Below, one piece after another: positions 35,801-39,670 of a stretch of 39,670 nucleotides of DNA. The stretch lies in assembly GCA_020628855.1 (NCBI GenBank), contig JAHDEL010000010.1, positions 57,172 to 96,841 on the forward strand, given 5' to 3'. A program made the translations under genes and the position numbers. Under the pieces are notes generated by a model that worked only from the letters and a program-made list of their open reading frames with translations, was not told the DNA's origin and ran no database searches. Each line of letters starts with the position of its first letter. Within the stretch, counting starts at the first letter, position 1. This DNA comes from Saprospiraceae bacterium. Its GTDB lineage: Bacteria; Bacteroidota; Bacteroidia; Chitinophagales; Saprospiraceae.

Positions 35801-38800
35801 TTGGAGCTGAACTGTCATCTACCTGTGCAGAAGCTTGAGACTCACAACCATTGGCATCAGTCACTGTAATGCTGTAATTACCACCATTAAGATTGTCAAA
35901 AACTGTTGGCGACATTGCATTGGTTTGTGTGAGGTCTCCAGTGATTTCATATGGAGATACACCATTACTCCAAGTAACCGTGATGCTTCCATTTGCATCT
36001 CCACATGTGGCACCAATCGCACTGGCTATTGCAGTAGGTCCATCAGCATTGCTGACTATTGCACTAGCTACATCTGTGCATCCATTGGCATCTGTTATAG
36101 TCACTGTAAAGGATCCAGAACCTAAGTTAGGAAAGACTGCAGGTGATGAAGCATTCATTGCATCAAAATCACCTGAAAGATCGTAAGGACCAGTCCCACC
36201 TGACCATGTAAAGGTCACGCTACCATCAGCATTTCCGCAAGTCGTATTCACTGAGCTACCGCTGATAGAAACAGTTGGGGAGTCGCCTATCATAGCCATT
36301 GTATTGGAAATACAGCCATTAGCATCAGTCACTACTATTGCATACGATCCAGATGTAAGATTATTGAATGTGACTGGAGAAGTAGCATTCATTTGGGAGA
36401 GATCGCCTGTAATGCTAAATGGTCCAGTGCCATCAGTCCATGTTACAACAATGGATCCATTATTATCTCCACAAGTTGCATCGGTGGAGGTTGCTGATGC
36501 ATTTTGACCAGGTATATCATTGACAATAGCAGTGACTTCATCTGTACAACCATTGGCATCTGTTACTGTCATAGTATAATTACCTGGTAATAGTGTTGTG
36601 AATATTTGAGGAGAACTTGCATTATTTGCAATGAGATCACCTGTAATGTTAAAAGGTGCAGTTCCACCAGCCCAATTAACTGTAACACTACCATCCGCCT
36701 GACCACAATTAGCGTCTGTTGATGTTGCAGATGCTGATTGTCCAGGATTATCATCAATGATAACACTTGCTTGGTCTGTACAACCATTGGCATCTGTTAA
36801 TGTAATACTATAAGTTCCAGCACCAAGAGTATTGAAGTCTTGAGGTGATACCACATTTGTGAGATTAAAGTCACCACTTATATTAAATGGTCCTGAACCA
36901 CCAGACCAAGTGAATGCAGCTTCTCCATCTGCTTGGCCGCAATTAGCATTACTTCCAGTACCAGAGAGAGATGGACCATCAAGTTCATCGACTAAGGTTG
37001 ATGCAGTATTAGTACAACCATTGGCATCTGTTATTGTCACTGTGTAAGTACCTGACCCTAAATTCGTAAACGTTTCAGGAGAAGAAGCATTTGTCGTGCT
37101 AAGATCACCAGATATATCAAATGGGGCAGAGCCATCATTCCAAGAAATAGTGACTGATCCAATGGCTTGTCCGCAAGCTGTAGCAGTTGATGAAGCCAGC
37201 GCTAATGGTCCAGATGAATCGGAAACAGTAGCGGAAGCTACTGATTCACAACCATTACCATCCGTGACTGTTACATTATATGTGCCAGCACCCAGATTGG
37301 TAAATGTTTCTGGAGATGAGGCATTTGTTGCAGTGAGATCTCCTGTTATATCATAAGGTCCTATACCACCATTCCATGCAATTGTTACACTTCCATTTGG
37401 ATCTCCACAACTAGACGGGCTACTTGTGCCAGATGCGGTTGGACCATCTTCATTGCCTACTGTAACCGAAGCTACATCCGTACAATTATTTGCATCTGTG
37501 ATTGTTACAGTGTATGTTCCAGAGCCTAATCCACTAAACATTTCAGGACTTGTTGCGTTAGCTGCTGATAAGTCACCAGAAATATCAAATGGTCCGACTC
37601 CACCATTCCAAGAGAATGTTGCAGTTCCATCTGCAAGACCACATGATGTGTTTGTCGAAAGACCACTCGCTGAAATTTGGGGAGAATCTCCAACATCTAC
37701 ATTTATGACATCAGTACATCCGTTGCCATCAGTAACTGTTGCCGTATAGTTTCCAGAAGTCAAAGCATTAAATGTAAATGGTGAACTGACATTATTTGCA
37801 GTAAGATCACCTGAGATATTATAAGGGCCATTTCCACCCATCCATGTGATAGTTACACTTCCATTATCTAATCCACAAGTTGCCATAACAGATGTAGCGT
37901 TTGCAGAAGGGCCAGCAATATCCATTAATTCAATATTAGCTGGACTTGTACAACCATTTGCATCAGTCAAAATAATAGAGTAACCACCAGAAGCTAAACC
38001 TGTAAACTGCTGAGGTGATGTAGCTCCAGTTAAATTTAAATCTCCAGAAATATCAAATGGCCCGTTTCCGCCTGTCCACGAAATTGTAATACTTCCATCT
38101 GCATTTCCACAATTTGAAGAAACACTACCGGTGTTTACTATTGGAGCTTCTGTATCATCTATCATCACAGAACCAATATCAGAGCAGTCGTTACCATCTG
38201 TAACCGTGATATTGTATGTACCTGCAGCCAATCCGTTAAACGTCTGAGGCGATGACACATTGCTCAACGAGAAGTCACCAGTAATATCAAAAGGTCCTGT
38301 ACCTCCTGACCATGAGAAGGTAGCGCTTCCGTTAGCATTGCCACAGTTAGCATTTACTCCAGATGAACTGACAGAAGGTCCAGCAGCATTTCCGAGAGTT
38401 GTATTTAATATTTCTTCGCAACCATTAGCATCTGTTAGCGTGATAGTATATGATCCTAACGCTAATCCTGTAAAGGTTTCTGGAGAGGTAGCTCCAAGTG
38501 CAGTGAGATCACCGTTAATATCAAATGGAGGTGTTCCCGAATTCCACTCAATCACAATCTCTCCATTATCTAATCCACAGGTTGCATCTGTCGGACTTAG
38601 AGAACCATCAGGGCCTGGGATGTCATTGACAGTGCCAGTGGCTACAGAAGTACAACCATTGCCGTCAGATACTGTCACATTGTATGATCCTGCAGAGAGG
38701 TTAGAGAATGTTGATGGAGAAGAAGCTCCAGTTTGAGTTAAATCACCAGAAATATTATAAGGTCCTACACCACCTTGCCAAGCAATAGTAACACTACCAT

Positions 38801-39670
38801 CCGCTTGACCGCACGTAGAAGGCGTAGCAGATCCATTGGCAGTTGGACCATCTGCATTTCCAACAGTTGCATTGACAACATCAGAACAACCATTACTATC
38901 AGTTATAGTAATTGTATATGATCCTGAGGAGACATCTGTAAAGACATGAGGAGAAGAAGCTCCTGTTTGATTAAGGTCACCACTCAAATCAAATGGACCA
39001 ACACCACCTGACCAAGAAACAGTTATTGTTCCATCACTTTGTCCACATGTAGTCGTAGTAGCCGTTGCACTACCGGTTACATTTGGAGAGTCGTCAACCT
39101 CTGAAGAGATGATGTCTGTGCAACCATTAGCATCTGTGACAGTAACAGTATAGGTACCTGTCGCTAGATTGGGAAACGTTTGTGGATTACTAGCACCAAC
39201 CGCACTGAGATCACCTGATATATTTACAGGCAGAGTTCCACCAGTCCAAGAAATTGCTATTGTTCCATTTGTTTCACCACAAGTAGCATCTGTACTTGAT
39301 TCTGAAACTATCAAAGCAGGAGTATCAGAAACTGTAGCTGTAGTAATTGCTGGACAACCATTTGCATCAGTCAGAGTGATTGTGTAGTCACCAGCTGATA
39401 AGTTTGTGAATTGCTGAGGAGACGATGCACCTGTTTGGTTAAGATCACCAGAAATATCAAAAGGTCCTGTTCCTCCAGTCCAAGTTATAGTCACACTTCC
39501 ATCTGCATTTCCACAATTAGCGGCAACTGTTGAATTACCTACAATTGGTCCTGGGGCATCTCCTACAGTAGCCGTAGCCTCGTCTGTGCAACCATTGTTG
39601 TCAGTAACGGTAATGGTATAAGTTCCAGCTGTTAGATTTGAAAAAGTTTGAGGAGATGCTGCTCCAATTA
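32880..39670 (-). CDS. Giant SprB-like repeat surface protein with CHU_C sorting domain (5' end outside the window)
   Basis: Partial gene: the frame is open to base 39670, giving at least 2,260 residues without the N-terminus. From the right edge to about 35560 it has 17 full 78-residue repeats plus a partial one. Each repeat follows a plan of CG-x-x-DGS, W-x-GG-x-GPF-x-I-SGDL, ASSP-x-TF-x-NL, GTYT-x-T-x-TDANGCTD. Then come unlike Ig/PKD-type modules (ADAGQDQ.., SYEWTDANG) and one short classical SprB repeat (GNAPFTYYINGEEV). The C-terminus (from about 33180) is the CHU_C/TIGR04131 domain, with FVPNVI, FYVYDRWGNLIF, GWDG and GVYVYYFLV. This domain is the sorting signal for type IX secretion and surface display. 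The protein is probably a gliding or attachment adhesin; the ligand is unknown. Confidence 0.9.
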   Translation of the reverse strand, partial: IGAASPQTFSNLTAGTYTITVTDNNGCTDEATATVGDAPGPIVGNSTVAANCGNADGSVTITWTGGTGPFDISGDLNQTGASSPQQFTNLSAGDYTITLTDANGCPAITTATVSDTPALIVSESSTDATCGETNGTIAISWTGGTLPVNISGDLSAVGASNPQTFPNLATGTYTVTVTDANGCTDIISSEVDDSPNVTGSATATTTTCGQSDGTITVSWSGGVGPFDLSGDLNQTGASSPHVFTDVSSGSYTITITDSNGCSDVVNATVGNADGPTANGSATPSTCGQADGSVTIAWQGGVGPYNISGDLTQTGASSPSTFSNLSAGSYNVTVSDGNGCTSVATGTVNDIPGPDGSLSPTDATCGLDNGEIVIEWNSGTPPFDINGDLTALGATSPETFTGLALGSYTITLTDANGCEEILNTTLGNAAGPSVSSSGVNANCGNANGSATFSWSGGTGPFDITGDFSLSNVSSPQTFNGLAAGTYNITVTDGNDCSDIGSVMIDDTEAPIVNTGSVSSNCGNADGSITISWTGGNGPFDISGDLNLTGATSPQQFTGLASGGYSIILTDANGCTSPANIELMDIAGPSANATSVMATCGLDNGSVTITWMGGNGPYNISGDLTANNVSSPFTFNALTSGNYTATVTDGNGCTDVINVDVGDSPQISASGLSTNTSCGLADGTATFSWNGGVGPFDISGDLSAANATSPEMFSGLGSGTYTVTITDANNCTDVASVTVGNEDGPTASGTSSPSSCGDPNGSVTIAWNGGIGPYDITGDLTATNASSPETFTNLGAGTYNVTVTDGNGCESVASATVSDSSGPLALASSTATACGQAIGSVTISWNDGSAPFDISGDLSTTNASSPETFTNLGSGTYTVTITDANGCTNTASTLVDELDGPSLSGTGSNANCGQADGEAAFTWSGGSGPFNISGDFNLTNVVSPQDFNTLGAGTYSITLTDANGCTDQASVIIDDNPGQSASATSTDANCGQADGSVTVNWAGGTAPFNITGDLIANNASSPQIFTTLLPGNYTMTVTDANGCTDEVTAIVNDIPGQNASATSTDATCGDNNGSIVVTWTDGTGPFSITGDLSQMNATSPVTFNNLTSGSYAIVVTDANGCISNTMAMIGDSPTVSISGSSVNTTCGNADGSVTFTWSGGTGPYDLSGDFDAMNASSPAVFPNLGSGSFTVTITDANGCTDVASAIVSNADGPTAIASAIGATCGDANGSITVTWSNGVSPYEITGDLTQTNAMSPTVFDNLNGGNYSITVTDANGCESQASAQVDDSSAPMFTQVQSTPSCDDPNGTITINWEDGSGPFSISGDLTANNVSSPYTFSSISSGSYTLVITDNNNCMSSTMVDVQANPNPMSNVTTECHPDGLSYYIVISTDADNVSNDLGLPSIDNGNQTFTIDPIDVNSTVSLTLTNTTTGCDTTFLVQPPNCSSACIAVADAGQDQAIGCNQTITLGGPLTSLGQDYSYEWTDANGNVIGNNPTLDVTMSGTYTLEVTNTLGGCNDFSTVTLLDTTLPNPTIGGDNQFCEDQSATISVNETFAQYAWSTNENTQEITVNSEDIYTVTVTDANGCTGTSSITVAQINLPMYSIDYECSADLLTYTLTITTDANQVTSTNGTVVNNNDGTFTISNIPSGVNVDLEFSSAVDCSISDTYIAPNCNCTAQADAGPDGIINCYDPIFILGGTNTSTGSDYSYEWFDQDGTLVSTDPTYDAPVAGEYTLIVTDNLLNCSVQDVVEVTDTTNDPSVIIYANPSNIIDCVAQFVELSTDEEDNVVYSWSLFDGETQLEGSPIIISSPTTAVLTAIDTLTGCANIDSLDVLDLIEYPLINISDPDELNCTDLTITISAIGSQQGSTISYQWYDENGDPIPGETDLTLSVDNPGTYYMEAVDSANGCTNTDTIMVSQNIIEPLANAGDSTSLGCINPTITLDGSLSDIGNNYNYQWFTVDGNILTGEDTTNPTVDGQGWYYLAVSNADNGCNAIDSVFVDDIGGINGLISDTQDPACLGENNGFIDITEIIGGNAPFTYYINGEEVTEQDFDNLGAGTYDVVIEDNTGCTFDSTYVLNPGGSVSLDIEENYITVNLGDDEQIELLTNLLPGQIDTLIWDNLEGLSCLDCLDPIITIDEDQVYTVTIYDENGCAATVTFRLIIDYDYDIFVPNVIKTTETDENNTLTLFTTELVEEIEEFYVYDRWGNLIFYNANFPPNDPFYGWDGTFDGVDVELGVYVYYFLVNGVNGDQFPVAGDVTVVR
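35560..39670 (-). repeat. 234-bp tandem coding repeats of the giant adhesin
   Basis: Seventeen full copies and a partial copy, in phase with the reading frame (78 codons each). The spacing can be read from the recurring ACCATTGGCATCTGTTA-like block near 36550, 36784 and 37018. Copies differ at many silent and some amino-acid sites, most strongly at the left end (the copy at about 35575-35800 has CDD instead of CG). The array therefore looks old rather than freshly amplified. It continues beyond the window. Confidence 0.9.

Noticed and set aside
38260-38736. A 158-codon open frame on the plus strand and several similar ones between 35600 and 39400
   Set aside because: They lie opposite the repeat array, recur with its period, are rich in Pro/Val/Ser as expected from the complement of the repeat codons, and have no recognisable domain.
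35560-39670. The regular repeats as a possible CRISPR or satellite array
   Set aside because: The 234-base period is an exact multiple of three, the frame stays open throughout, and the units encode a clear adhesin repeat.
1-39670. tRNA, rRNA, insertion sequence, integrase or prophage genes
   Set aside because: None seen on either strand; gene order and base composition look uniform, and the only rearrangement I can support is the local tandem duplication near 21-22 kb.

Overview
The window is about 39.7 kb of AT-rich DNA from a member of the Bacteroidota. The evidence is an alternative complex III (ActABCDEF) operon joined to an aa3-type cytochrome oxidase operon in the usual Bacteroidota order, a CHU_C-type (gliding motility/T9SS) C-terminal sorting domain, SprB-like adhesin repeats, and the near absence of Shine-Dalgarno sites. 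The AT richness and giant adhesin would fit Saprospiria or a relative, but I cannot fix the genus.

1-1.1 kb: the 3' end of truA, then thyA. 1.25-18.1 kb: one co-directional respiratory block. It runs actA (cytochrome c), actB (molybdopterin-type/Fe-S), actC (NrfD-like), actD, actE (monoheme lipoprotein) and actF. Then come oxidase subunits II and I, ctaB (heme O synthase), two subunit III-type proteins, subunit IV, a cysteine-free Sco/thioredoxin-like protein, a DUF420 (CtaM-like) assembly factor and a small CPMC membrane protein. Together these oxidise menaquinol and reduce O2, with the assembly factors at the 3' end. Three things stand out: subunit II has a C-terminal OmpA-like peptidoglycan-binding domain, ActC has a C-terminal helix-hairpin-helix domain, and several subunits carry histidine-rich tails or loops.

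18.1-27.4 kb: mixed housekeeping and accessory genes, largely on the minus strand. They are a beta-barrel protein, a DUF423 membrane protein translationally coupled to ung, a plus-strand glycosyltransferase, two paralogous exported proteins, a lone lycopene cyclase, folC-ubiX (plus strand), an FAD monooxygenase and tag (3-methyladenine glycosylase I). Between the two exported paralogs lies a decayed copy of the 3' end of the cyclase gene, so the pair arose by tandem duplication of a segment that included that end.

27.5-32.5 kb: a tightly packed three-gene unit (coiled-coil P-loop ATPase, MscS-like membrane protein, CPA-type cation:proton antiporter). It is followed on the opposite strand by a lipoprotein and an exported helical protein whose genes overlap.

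32.5-39.7 kb: a 370-base non-coding stretch with a perfect palindromic terminator, then a giant minus-strand surface protein. At least 2,260 residues are visible and its N-terminus lies outside the window. It contains 17 full copies and one partial copy of a 78-residue (234 bp) SprB-like repeat, each with two cysteines, followed by Ig/PKD-like modules and the CHU_C sorting domain.
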